This document shows, in pieces, positions 1-10,225 of a stretch of 64,000 nt of DNA. The notes beneath the pieces are model-generated. The model saw only the letters and a list, made by a program, of their open reading frames with translations. It made no database searches and was not told the DNA's origin. Source of the stretch: Vigna angularis (lineage: Eukaryota; Streptophyta; Magnoliopsida; Fabales; Fabaceae). Where the stretch lies: NCBI RefSeq assembly GCF_016808095.1, contig NC_068975.1:6687501-6751500 (forward strand), read 5' to 3'. The position numbers and the translations under genes are program-made. Numbering within the stretch: position 1 is the first letter of the stretch; each line of letters opens with the position of its first letter.

Positions 1-560
1 ATCCTGCAAACAAAAGCCCTAAATTCCCAAATCACAACCCAAAGATCGCGCACACCATTTGCAGGGCCGGAGCCGCCCAGACAACAACCTCCGCCTCTTT
101 GTCTCCAAAACCTTAGGTGGCATCTTCAACCGCGCCGGTGTCGTCGCAAGGTCACGGCCAAGTCTGGCTGACAATTCTGCCAGGAGCTCGGTTCTAATCA
201 CATGAGCAAGCTCGCCGGCAGCAAACTCGCCGTTTGCATGGTAGACTCCCACACGAGAGATCGCCAAACAGATCGCAGATTCAAACCCCCGTGCCATCCA
301 CCTCGCCGTTCGGTTCCACCTCCGCGCCATCCGCAGCGCCTTCAAGCCAAGACTAGGTTTGCATTTCCGCCACTACTTCTGCATTTACAATGGCAACCCC
401 TACGGCGAGCAATTCCACTGCGGGTGTCGCGCTCAACCTCCGTAACCGTGATTCACGAAATCATTTCTCACGCCTCTTGTGCAAACTCGATGTCACTGCC
501 ATCCACTTTGAACGCGGCAACTAACACCTCCATCACCTTGGCCTGAATCCTATTTTCAAG
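1..560. other. Unassigned GC-rich segment at window edge
   Basis: This stretch is clearly richer in GC than the rest of the window. It holds two overlapping open frames on opposite strands (about 108 codons minus at 19-345, about 114 codons plus at 202-546). Neither has a motif I recognise, and both are arginine- and alanine-rich in the way GC-rich non-coding DNA often is. It borders the repeat field that follows and could be part of the same large retroelement or a captured fragment. No function is proposed. Confidence 0.3.
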
Positions 561-1494
561 GGTTAGATACTGTACCGTCCGGTCCGTCTGACAAATAGAT
601 CGAACGATCCTCCAAGGTCGTCCGTCCAAGTCGACCATCAAGAACGAGTGTCCAAACTAGGACTGACCTTTGACCAACTGTACGTAGAACGAGCGATCTT
701 CCAAGGTCCCCTTCATCCGGTCGGCTAGTAATAATATGCAGGTCCTGTATTAATGAGTACGTAGAAAGCGATCGTCAATAAGCGATCGTCAACCTCCAAG
801 ACAGGACAATCCTGTTATCGTGAAAGATAATGCCATTGAGGCATTCGTCGGGCACACGTCCATTGCCCTCAATAGCGATCGCCTTAACAGCGATCGTCCA
901 ACACCAAGATAAGCGATCGACAGAGTCCAAGACAAAACGATCCCGTCATCCTCTAAAGGTCGCCCAACCAGGTCGACCACAAGAACACCTAGCGCACGCC
1001 ATTATAAAGGCAATCTACCTATTATGGAACCTGGTAGGTGTCCGTCAACTCGCCCTCAAATCATTCGGCAACTCGGCCTCTACCGCTCGGCCATCCGTGG
1101 CTTCAAGCGTTCCAGCATTCTTCCTCATTGACATTCGATCTCTAGGGCTCGACCATGCATGGTCTCACGTGTTCAAACATTCAACCGTTCGGCCATTTGG
1201 TCTCATTGCCGTTCGGCAATTTTCAGCCTCAAGCGTTCCTGCTTTCGGCCACTCAGCATCACGGACGTTCGGCCTTTCGGCCAATATCGCTCGGCCACCC
1301 GTGACATCAAGCGTTCCTTCGTTCGGCCACTCGGACTCTATCGTTCGGCCATCCCTGAGCACAAGCGTTCCACCACTCGTCCTTTCGGTCCTTCTTTCAA
1401 CCGTTCGGCCTTTTGCGGCCTCAAGCTTTCCAACTTTTGGCCGTTCGGCCTCATATGTTTTTTGTCCTTCGACCTCCACCGCTCAGTCATCCTT

Positions 1495-1860
1495 GGCATC
1501 AGCTGTTAAAACGTTCAACCACTCGGCCTCACTGACGTTCGGCCACTCGGTCTTCACCGTTCGCCAATCCCTAACCACAAGCATTCCACCACTCGTCCGT
1601 TCGGCCTCATATGTTTTTGGTCCTTCGACCTCCACCGCTCGGTCATTCTTGGCATCAGCTGTTAAAACGTTCAACCACTCGGCCTCACTGACGTTCGGCC
1701 ACTCGGTCTCCACCGTTCGCCAATCCCTGACCACAAGCGTTCCACCACTCGTCCGTTCGGCCTCATATGTTTTTGGTCCTTCGACCTCCACCGCTCGGCC
1801 ATCCTCAGGTGTTAAAACGTTGAACCACTCAGCTCGTTGCACCCGAGTGATATAGTAATT
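1495..1860. repeat. 156-bp higher-order tandem repeat
   Basis: The landmark GTTAAAACGTT occurs at 1505, 1661 and 1811, giving unit lengths of 156 and 150 bp with high identity between copies. 156 is a multiple of three, so frames on both strands stay open through the array. This is the youngest-looking part of the surrounding repeat field. Confidence 0.75.
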
Positions 1861-2639
1861 GGGATACACTCAATAGCTGCCACTCGAGGTTAGCCCTATC
1901 CAAAGTACCCCTAAGCATTAGGACCTCCTGCCGTTTCCACACATGACCTACCCCCTCTACGTGAGGATGAGCCACTCGGTATCCACCGTTCGGCAATCCA
2001 TGGCCACAAGCGTTCCAGCATTCGGCTTCATTGACACTCGGCCATGCGTGGCCTCAAGTGTTCCAGCATTCTGCCTCATTGACGCTCGGCCATCTGTGGC
2101 CTCAAGCGTTCCAGCATTCTGCCTCATTGACGTTAGGTCTCTCGCGCTCGGCCGTGCATGGTCTCACGTGTTCAAACATTCAACCGTTCGGCCATTCGGT
2201 CTCATTGCCGTTTGGAAATTTTCAGCCTCAAGCGTTCCTACATTCGGCCACTCAGCCTCACGGACGTTCGGCCTTTCGGCCTATATCGCTCGGTCATCCA
2301 TGGCCTCAAGTGTTCCAGCATTTGGTCGTTCGGTCCCACTGATATTCGGCCATTCGGCCTCACTGACGATCGGTCGCTCGACTTAAATCTCGATCGAACG
2401 GTCTAACCTATATGTTTGATATTATGTATCTTACAGGTCACAAGAGACAATCAACCGAAGACCGAGCGATCTTACTCTATCAACTGATCGGCCTTATAAC
2501 ATAATCTATTTTTATATTAATTTTCTAAATCTTGTAAATGCATTGGTTTGTTTGGCTACTCTTTTTCTCATTCTACAGTGTAGATAAGCACACCTTGCAT
2601 ACAAAAGCGGACACTAGAGAGTCGTCCATGCTCAAGCAC

Positions 2640-2815
2640 TCAAAATTGGGAAAACACTCTCAGACCTCGTAGATGTTCACCCTAGAACACCCAGGTGCAT
2701 TGAATAAAGGGATACACTCCCTCTGGTAGATGTTCGCCCTAGAACATCCAGGTGCATTGAATAAAGGGATACACTCCCTCTGGTAGATGTTCGCCCTAGA
2801 ACACCCAAAACATCA
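2640..2815. repeat. 57-bp tandem repeat
   Basis: A unit containing GTAGATGTTCGCCCTAGAA and AAAGGGATACACTCCCTCT is repeated at 57-bp spacing (for example ATAAAGGG at 2704 and 2761), with about two and a half copies. It sits inside the larger repeat field but has a different core sequence. Confidence 0.7.
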
Positions 2816-3437
2816 AACTTAGGGGACCATCTCCTAGCCTACCTTATGTTGGCCCAAGAACATCAAATTTTCAAGCATTCGGCCGTTCGGCCTCAAAGGT
2901 ATTCGCCCTTTGGCTTCAACCGCTCAACCATCCAAGGCCACGAGCGCTCAGCCATTCAACCCTACTGATGCTCGGCTATTCGGCCTCAACCGTTCGGCCA
3001 TTCGGTCTCACTGACGTTCGGCCACTTGGCCTCTACCGCTCGACCATCTGTGGCCTTCAGCGTTCCAGCATTCAGCCTCACCGACGTTCGGCCACACAGC
3101 CTCTACCGCTCGGCTATACATGTCCTCACGGATTCAAACACTCAATCATTACGCCGTTCGCGGCCTTAAGCGTTCCAGCTTTTTGCCGTTCGGCCTCGCA
3201 TCTTTTTGGTCCTTCGACCTCAACCGCTCGGTCATCCTTGGCCTCAGGTGTTAAAACGTTCAACTGCTCGGTCTAGGGCAAAAAGAAAACCCATAAAACC
3301 TGTCGTTCAGTCCACAGATGAGCAACGACCGGAAACACGCTCCCTAACACAGCGAATATAGCCTCCCTCAAACTCATAAGTCCTATAGTTACCCCGTCCA
3401 TAAAACAGAACGGTTAACTCGGACTTGGGGGGCATTA

Positions 3438-3669
3438 TGTATAGTAAGATATTTATTGGATAAAATATCTTAGATATTTTAAACGGTTAAGATATTTATG
3501 TGTAACTAACTAGATTTTTAGGTAAAGTTATTTTTATTTTGCTTATTAATAGAATGACAAAGTCAAACGTCAGGTACGTTCCACTTATGCTAGAGGAACT
3601 CTAAATAATATTCTATAGTGATAACATAATCACTTTCTTGAGAGCTGAGGCTCCATAACTCATATCTGA
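3438..3669 (+). mobile_element. Putative start of a Ty3-type 3' LTR, truncated
   Basis: A polypurine-like run (ACTTGGGGGGCA, 3423-3434) precedes TGTATAGTAAGATATT, which looks like an LTR start after a PPT. The sequence then runs for about 230 bp until it is cut by a CACTA terminus at 3670. No partner LTR is in the window, so the border is inferred only from the PPT-TG arrangement. Confidence 0.4.
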
Positions 3670-3860
3670 CACTAGTGCAGGAAGAGGATATGGCACCGGT
3701 TAATTTCACTCATAGGCATCGGTTTTTGAACCGAGGCATATTCAAGCGAGGCAAAAAGTGGTATCCTTTTTGCCTCGGTTCCAAACCGAGTTATGTTGTC
3801 TGTCTCTACGGCCTCGGTTAGAACATAAACCGAGGTAGTAGGATCTTTTTTTTTTCTGAT
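3670..3860 (-). mobile_element. CACTA transposon terminus with CCTCGGTT subterminal repeats
   Basis: It begins CACTAGTGCAGG and continues with inverted pairs of GCCTCGGTT and AACCGAGGC, the same subterminal repeats found at the ends of the 17-kb CACTA element at 36249-53444. Compared with that element this is the 3' end in reverse orientation. Only about 190 bp is recognisable before the sequence passes into a short tandem repeat and a truncated copia LTR, so it is a fragment or a deletion derivative. Confidence 0.75.
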
Positions 3861-3919
3861 TCTAATTTCAAACTCCAGAATCCCAAACTGAAAAACGTTA
3901 AAAATGAAACAGAAAGCCA

Positions 3920-4036
3920 GAGATGAAACTCAGAGATGAAACAGCAAATTACATACTCAGATGAAACAGCAATATTACATTCTCAGATGAAACAACAATA
4001 TTACATTGTCAGATGAAACAACAATATTACAAGACA
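3920..4036. repeat. 26-bp tandem repeat
   Basis: The unit ATGAAACAACAATATTACAT is repeated at 25-26 bp spacing (3936, 3961, 3987, 4013) with flanking half-copies and a related block near 4120-4150. It fills the gap between the CACTA end and the truncated LTR. Confidence 0.75.
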
Positions 4037-4170
4037 CAATATTACAACATCCAATGTCAAAATTCTCTCTACAGAAGCAGGAAAATTACATACTCAGAAG
4101 CTACAACAACAGAAGAAACTCAGAGATGAAACAGAAAGCCAGAGAAGCCAAATTTCTTCCTCTTCGCACA

Positions 4171-4810
4171 TGGTGGTTTACTATTCTTGAAGATTTCTTG
4201 AGAGGCAAGCTTGATTGTATTAAAGGAGGTTGATCGTTCTGCAAAACTGAGGTGCTTGTTGTTTGATAAGGAGAAAAAGATTCACAATCTTTGATTTATG
4301 GTTCCCTATGCGTGCGACCAAGAATAAGAACGTGGTGTTCTTTTTAGTTTGAGAGGGTTCTTAAAGGAGTAATTACAGGAGAGGATTATTCTTGCTACAG
4401 GTTTTTGTATTGGCTATATTAGATTAGTGAGTTAGAGAGGTTGTTTACATTTTGACAGGTTGGTCGGTTTAAAGGCCTTGTTGTAAAAACTCCTATCTCT
4501 ATAGTTCAATTGGCTTTCAATCTCAGGTTAATTGGAACGACACTGGATGTAGGCATTGAGGTCGAACCAGTATAAAAATAAGAGGTTGATTTTTTTCTCC
4601 CTATCTCTCTACATTAATCGATTACATACTGTCATTAATTGATTAAGCATATTGTTACATTGCACGCATATTGCTTATTGTCCAAGAAAGGTTTAAAGAA
4701 TCATATCATTTGCGAAAAAGATTTGAAAAACGTTTATTTTGATAAAACACCAATTCATCCCCCCCCCCTTCTCTCTTGGTGTTGAGAAACGAAGCCCATT
4801 AATTCTAATA
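4171..4810 (+). repeat. Truncated 5' LTR of the copia element
   Basis: The sequence from GTGGTTTACTATTC onward matches the last part of the 3' LTR (starting near 11058) with many substitutions and ends AATTCTAATA. A primer-binding-like ATTGGCACCATAGCTAG follows, a mutated form of the ATTGGTATCAGAGC expected for initiator-tRNA-Met priming. The outer part of the LTR is missing. Confidence 0.8.
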
Positions 4811-5067
4811 ATTGGCACCATAGCTAGTTCTTAAAAATTATTTGAAAAACAAATTGATTAGCCTTGTTGTATAATCGATTTTTCGATCCTCAGATGGCTT
4901 CTGTTTCTCAAACATTGAGGAAGAGTGAATCTGTTTTTGAGTGTGTGCATGTTACGTGTAATGATAAGTGCAATTCAATCACTAATGATTTTTATGAGTC
5001 ACTTGAAGTAGGTTTATTGTGAAATAGAAAAGATGGTATCAATAGACTGGAATCCAAAGTTGCAAGG

Positions 5068-5610
5068 GTGGATTTGCAGGCTGAAAGATTTACTAGATTT
5101 CTCAAAAGGAAGAAAACTGACGAACATCAAAATGATGATGAAAAGAAAGTGAAGAAAGAGAATCTATCAGGAACTGATCTCATCATGATGGCGAAGTCAG
5201 AAACAACAAAAGTGTGTCTGGAACAAGAAGCAAAGGAATCCATGTGGTATCTGGATAGCGAGTGTTTAAGGCATATGATAGGAGATCCAACAAAATTCAT
5301 AAGCATCTCTCACAAGACTACTGGTCATGTCACTTACGGTGATAACAACAAGGGTAAAATCATCGGTATTGGTAAAATCCAAACACCCTCAACATATAAA
5401 ATTGAGAATGTTTTGCTTGTTGAAGGTTTGAAACATAATCTGCTTAGTATTATCCAACTGTGTGACAAAGGATTGAAGATATCGTTTGAACCAAACTATT
5501 GTCTGATAAGTAATGGGTCAACAAATGAATTACTATTAATTGGAAACAGATACAACAATATTTACATGATTGACTTTAGGAAAACATATTCAAATATGTT
5601 GTATATCTAA
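5068..5610 (+). pseudogene. Copia gag end and aspartic protease remnant
   Basis: A 180-codon open stretch. The second third contains MWYLDSECLRHMIGD, the copia protease active-site context where a D-S-G triad is expected; here glycine is replaced by glutamate, so the protease should be inactive. The following part, with VLLVEGLKHNLLS and ISNGSTNELLLIGNRYNNIYMID, is the usual linker to the pre-integrase domain. Upstream, a lysine-rich piece is all that remains of gag. The frame ends in a stop just before the pre-integrase region. In family members this is part of one long gag-pol polyprotein. Confidence 0.85.
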
Positions 5611-5624
5611 TGTCTAAAGAAGAT

Positions 5625-6367
5625 GATGCATAATTATGGCACAAAAGACTAGCTCACATTAACATGGGTCAGTTAAACAAACTTGTGTCTAAGGATCTTG
5701 TTATTGGTCTTCCAAACATACGTTATGCCTCTAACATATTATGTGACGCTTGTTAGAAAGGGAAACAAACAAGAATGTCTTCAAAAAATAAAAGAGAGGT
5801 GTCTACTACTAGACCCCTTGAATTATTACATATGGACTTGTTTGGTCCCTCAAGAGTCGGAAGTCTTGGAGGAAATCTGTATGGTTTGGTGATTGTTGAT
5901 GATTTTTCTCACTATACCTGGACTTTCTTCATTTCTGCCAAAAGTGAAACTTTTAGGGTGTTCAAGAAATTTGCTGCTATGATTCAAAACGAAAAGGAAC
6001 TCGGGATAAAGTCCATAAGAAGTGATCATGGAAAAGAATTCCAAAATAAGGTGTTTGATGACTACTGTGTGAAAATGGGAATTTCGCACAACTTTTCTGC
6101 ACCAAGAACCCCTCAGCAGAATGGAGTTGTAGAAAGGAAGAACAAAGCATTGGAAGAGCTGGCAAGAACTATGCTTAATGAGAGAGACTTACCAAAGTAC
6201 TTCTGGGCGGATATAGTAAGCACAACTTGCTACATGCTTAATGTGATCAGATCAATGCTGAGACTCACTCCCTACGAGCTGTTCAAGGGAAGGAAGCTAA
6301 ATATCACACACCTGAGGATTTTTGGATGTAAGTGTTTTGTTCTTAACAATGGTAAGGAAATCCTAGG
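5625..6367 (+). pseudogene. Copia integrase (5' part, cut by solo LTR)
   Basis: A pre-integrase zinc-binding remnant (LWHKRLAHINMGQLNKL) is followed by the rve-type integrase core: LLHMDLFGPSRVGSLGG (first Asp), SIRSDHGKEFQN (second Asp) and TPQQNGVVERKNKALEE (Glu). All three acidic catalytic positions are still visible. At least one stop falls in the zinc-binding part (CDAC followed by a stop). The coding sequence runs directly into the 5-bp target duplication CTAGG of the solo LTR and resumes after it in the same frame, so the LTR insertion came after this region formed. Confidence 0.9.
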
Positions 6368-7493
6368 TGATAATAGTTGAAAAACTGTTATTTTTATACT
6401 TAAAGTTGACCTTAAAGACAACCTTTATGACTTAGAAACTAGCTTAGAATCATGTTTTTGTTTATGTTTTGGAACTCAGCGGAAATTACCGTTGAGCGGT
6501 GTTTTGAGGTCCCGTAGCCACCGTTGAGGGGAAAATACAGCTGAACGTCAAACAGAGAAAACGCACTTACCGCTGAGCGCCATTCTTATGGGCTTGGGCT
6601 TACTTTTCTGTAATTTTTAGAATAGTATATAAGGTTTTAGTCGACCTAGGTCAGTTATCTTTGGCTGGAACGACGCAAAATACACTTTCTTCACCCCTTG
6701 GAGGAGGATTTTGGATGCTCAAGCTCCACTCTTCAAATTCTAGGGTTTTATCTTTCATTCTTCCATTGTTTTTCATCTAGTTTCACCATGAATATGGTGA
6801 ACTAAGCCTTTATTGTTGTTGGGGAATCAATGTAATCCTTTGAAACTCTCATGTATTGAATTGGTTCTTTAATATGTATGCTTTCTTTCATTAATTGATA
6901 GGGTTTTTCCTCTTTGCTCAATGCATGCTTTGTTTAACTCATTCTATTGCATGATTATTGATTTTGTCGATATGGACACATACGTGGAAATCTAGATCTG
7001 GGGAATCTCTCCCAATAGTAGTATAAACCTAAACATAGGAGTATGATAATTGACTGCCTTTAAAATTTTGTGAGAAATAATGCATAAATAATTGCTAGGG
7101 AGACAAGACATTGTAAACTAGTGATTGTGAATAGGCTTTCTTCACCAAGACATTGGGTTTAAGGTAATTTAGAAAGTGGCATTAACATTAATGAAGAAAG
7201 ATGAATTCTTTAATACATGAGAGTGGATAGGATGAAATTGATAAACCCCAACAACATAATCATTCATATAATTTCAATCACGCTTTGCTTTTTCCGTTCC
7301 ATTGATCAATATATGCATTCATATTTACTTTTTAGTAATTTGCATTTAAAATCTCAAAGAATTGGTTTTACAAGTCTTAGATAATCAAAAAATCACATAA
7401 CTGTCTAGGCCGTGAGTCCTTTGGAAGAACAATACTTGGTCTTACCAGTTTTATTACTTGATACGATTCGGTTACACTTGTCGAGGGTTAACA
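6368..7493 (+). mobile_element. Solo LTR inside the copia integrase
   Basis: It begins TGATAATAGTTGAAAAACTG and ends GGGTTAACA, flanked by perfect 5-bp duplications CTAGG (6363-6367 and 7494-7498). Removing it rejoins the integrase reading frame. It is 1126 bp and belongs to the same LTR family as the complete element at 36937-44309 (shared start, shared CCGTTGAGCGG-type palindromes, shared TATAAGG and CACCATGAATATGGTGAAC blocks). No internal sequence remains, as expected after LTR-LTR recombination. Confidence 0.93.
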
Positions 7494-7771
7494 CTAGGAA
7501 AGTTCGATTCAAAAGCCGATGAGGCTATCTTTATTGGTTATTCTCTTACCATTAAAGCTTATAGAGTATATAACAAAAGAACTATGTGTATTGAGGAATC
7601 TGTACATGTAGCATTTGATGAATATATTGATACTACTATTAATCAAATGCATTCCAGAAAGTCTATAGATGCAGGTGATTCTGTAGGAGAGGAAGAGGAA
7701 AACAAAGAAATTCAAGAAGAGGAAATTTCTGAGAATACAACTGATCCTCCTAAAGAATGTATCAACCAGTA
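7494..7771 (+). pseudogene. Copia integrase C-terminal region
   Basis: After the target duplication the frame continues with KFDSKADEAIFIGYS, a conserved block of the copia integrase C-terminus, then an acidic linker rich in glutamate that normally connects integrase to reverse transcriptase. It ends at a stop. Together with the segment before 6368 it forms one interrupted coding region. Confidence 0.88.
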
Positions 7772-8890
7772 ACATCATAGGAGACATCACGAGAGGAGTT
7801 TCCACTAGGCAGCAACTCAATCAATTTTGTATGAATGTTGCATATGTGTCTAAGATTGAACCCAAGAATATTGAAGATGCACTTACTGATGAAAACTAGA
7901 TGATGATTATGCAAGAAGAGTTAAATCAGTTTAAAAGGAACAACGTGTGGGAACTGGTTCCAAGAATAGAAACTCAGCAGGTGATAGTCACAAAGTGGGT
8001 TTTTAGAAACAAAATGGATGATTCAGGAGAAATCGTCAAAAATAAGCAAAGTGCTACAGTCAAGAAGATGGAATCGATTATGATGAGACTTATGCTCCTA
8101 TGGCCAGATTGGAAGCAATAAGAACTCTGCTACCCACAGCTTCAGTGATGAGGTTTAACTTGTATCAAATGGACATAAAGGGTGCATTTCTAAACGGGTT
8201 TATTAAGGAAGAAGTCTACGTTGAACAACCACCAGGTTTTGAAGATTATGAGTATCCAGATCATGTCTTCAAACTGAAAAAGGCTCTGTATGGACTGAAA
8301 TAAGCACCAAGATCTTGGAATGAACGTGTAAGTGAATTCTTAATCAAGAAAAAGGGTTTATAAGGGGTAAAGTTGATTCAACCCTTTTCATCAAAAACTC
8401 TAAAAGTGATAAATTATTTGTGCAAGTTTATGTTGATGATATTATATTTTGTTCAACTAATCCTCTACTATGCAAAGAATTTTCTAAGACAATGCAAAAT
8501 GAGTTTGAGATGTCCATGATGGGAGAACTCACCTATTTTCTGGGACTTCAAGTAAAGCAAGTTGAGAGTGGCATTTTTAGACAACAATCCAAGTATTGTG
8601 CTGACTTGTTGAAAAAGTACAAGATGCTAGACTACAAAGAAGCTACCACACCTATGGCAACAAATTGTTATATTGACCTTGATGAAAAAGGCAATGTTGT
8701 AGATCAAAAACTTTTTAGAGGTATGCTCGGATCTTTGTTATACTTAACTACTAGTAGGCTAGATATCATGCATAGTGGTTGTCTTTATGCTAGATTTCAA
8801 TCAAAACCAAAGGAATCACATTTAACTACTGTGAAAAGAATTTCAAAGTATCTAAAAGGAACCAAAAGTCTTGGACTATGGTATCCTAGT
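7772..8890 (+). pseudogene. Copia reverse transcriptase
   Basis: RT motifs occur in order: a degraded N-terminal block (NNVWELVPR, TKWVFRNK), LYQMDIKGAFLNGFIKEEVYV with the first catalytic Asp, KLKKALYGLK, then the QVYVDDIIF box with both Asp residues of YVDD, and YFLGLQVKQ. A frameshift lies near 8060-8100, a stop follows YGLK at 8301, and the next 110 bp contain another stop before the YVDD part opens at 8420. The 157-codon open piece at 8420-8893 is the longest intact part. It encoded part of the copia polyprotein; it is no longer functional. Confidence 0.92.
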
Positions 8891-9382
8891 TGATCAAACA
8901 TTTTTTTAGAAGGTTACAGTGACTCAGACTTTGGTGGTTGTAAGTTAGACAGAAAAAAATCCAGTAGTAGATGTCATCTGCTAGGATGTTCTCTAGTATC
9001 TTGGCATTCAAAGAAACAAGCTTGTGTGACACTATCTACCACAGAAGCTGAGTACATTGCAGTTGGAAGTTGTTGCGCTCAGTCTCTTTCGATCAAGAGC
9101 CAACTAGAACACTATGGTATAGCTTTAGATCATATTCCTCTAAAATGTGATAATACCAGTGTAATAAACTTAACTAACAATCATGCTCTTCATTCTAAGA
9201 CAAAGCATATTGAAATAAGGCATCATTTTATAAGAGATCACATCCTTAAGGGTGAGATTAAAATTGAATATGTAGATACCTTGCATCAATGGGCTGACAT
9301 TTTCACAAAATCTTTGAATAAAGAAAAATTTTATACTATTAGAAATGATTTGGGAATTCTGGATCATAGTAGTATAAAATAG
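8891..9382 (+). pseudogene. Copia RNase H
   Basis: The frame continues past the stop at 8891 with YSDSDFGGCKLDRKKSSS, the RNase H start of copia elements, then VTLSTTEAEYIAVGSCCAQ with the conserved Glu, DNTSVINLTNNHALHSKTKH with the conserved Asp, and the end DIFTKSLNKEKFYTIRNDLGI. The final 118 codons are uninterrupted and stop at the normal polyprotein end. Confidence 0.92.
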
Positions 9383-10225
9383 CACTAATCAAATTCAATC
9401 ACTTGTATGTATGCAATATATGTATTTCATTGTTACATCACATCATTGCATAATCATACTTAAATTGTGATAATGATTACTGTGTTTCTATTGCATAAAG
9501 ACTAAAATGTTTGATTTAGATGAGTTTGAAAGATTATGCAGGAATACTGATTGCTAGCTGAGCTAAAAGGAGAAATTTACATTACTCTACAACATTAAAT
9601 CAATTAAGAAGAAAATATAATCGATTGTGATTTGTCATTTGGTTTGAAGTTTCTAAACTTCTTATTTCTATGCCTTAAACCTTAACTGGTTATATGTTTA
9701 TTCATTTTCTACTTCATTGTGTTTAATCTGCTGTGAATTTAATATGAGGTTAAAAATGATTAAACTAAATTGGTTGTTTCACGCTGTATCTACTTTGCTC
9801 TGATATTGTTTATGTCATATACTCTGATACATTACTTGAACACATTTCATTAATAAATACTCTGTCATATCTCTGTTTTGCATCTTGATAAGGGGGAGTA
9901 TTGTATCCTGTTATATTTTAGTTCACATGTTAAAAAGGTGGAGAAAATGTTAAGTTCATGTGAATATTATTGATAAGGGGAGCATCATAATAATTTTGTT
10001 ATCTTGAATGATGCATCTCTATTTGATTCATTATCTCTGTTTCAATTACCATGTACAACATGTCCTTTTTTGCTAATGCCCAAAGGGGGAGAAGTATTTG
10101 GAGTAATTGAACTGTGTTACTAGTAATTGAACTATGTTACTGAGATATTTGAAACTGTGTTTGATTGTGTACTGTACAACATGATTTTATTAATCATGGT
10201 TATGCATCATCAAAAAAGGGGAGAT
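9383..10225 (+). other. Copia 3' non-coding region and polypurine tract
   Basis: About 840 bp between the RNase H stop and the 3' LTR with no open frame of note. SIRE-type elements often carry an envelope-like gene here; none is visible. It contains several GGGGGAG and AAAGGGGGAGAAG runs, and ends AAAAAAGGGGAGAT directly before the LTR, which is the polypurine tract. Confidence 0.75.

Larger units (their letters stand above)
570..3437. repeat. Degenerate TTCGGCC-type tandem repeat field
   Basis: About 2.9 kb made of variants of short modules such as CGTTCGGCC, CACTCGGCCTCA and CAAGCGTTCCAGCATTC, interrupted near 2400-2880 by less repetitive DNA. Higher-order units are visible, for example the 156-bp array at 1495-1860. 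Long open frames run through it on both strands because the modules lack stops; they are not credible genes. The field is followed by a purine run and an LTR-like start. My interpretation is the variable 3' non-coding region of a Ty3/gypsy element (Tat/Ogre-like elements of legumes are known to carry such tandem repeats). The repeats are seen; the element assignment is inferred. Confidence 0.6.

Noticed and set aside
830..2406. Long open frames (up to 341 codons plus, 128 codons minus) in the TTCGGCC field
   Set aside because: They exist in several registers on both strands and consist only of repeat-encoded Ser/Phe/Arg or Glu/Ala text; no domain and no independent start or stop logic.
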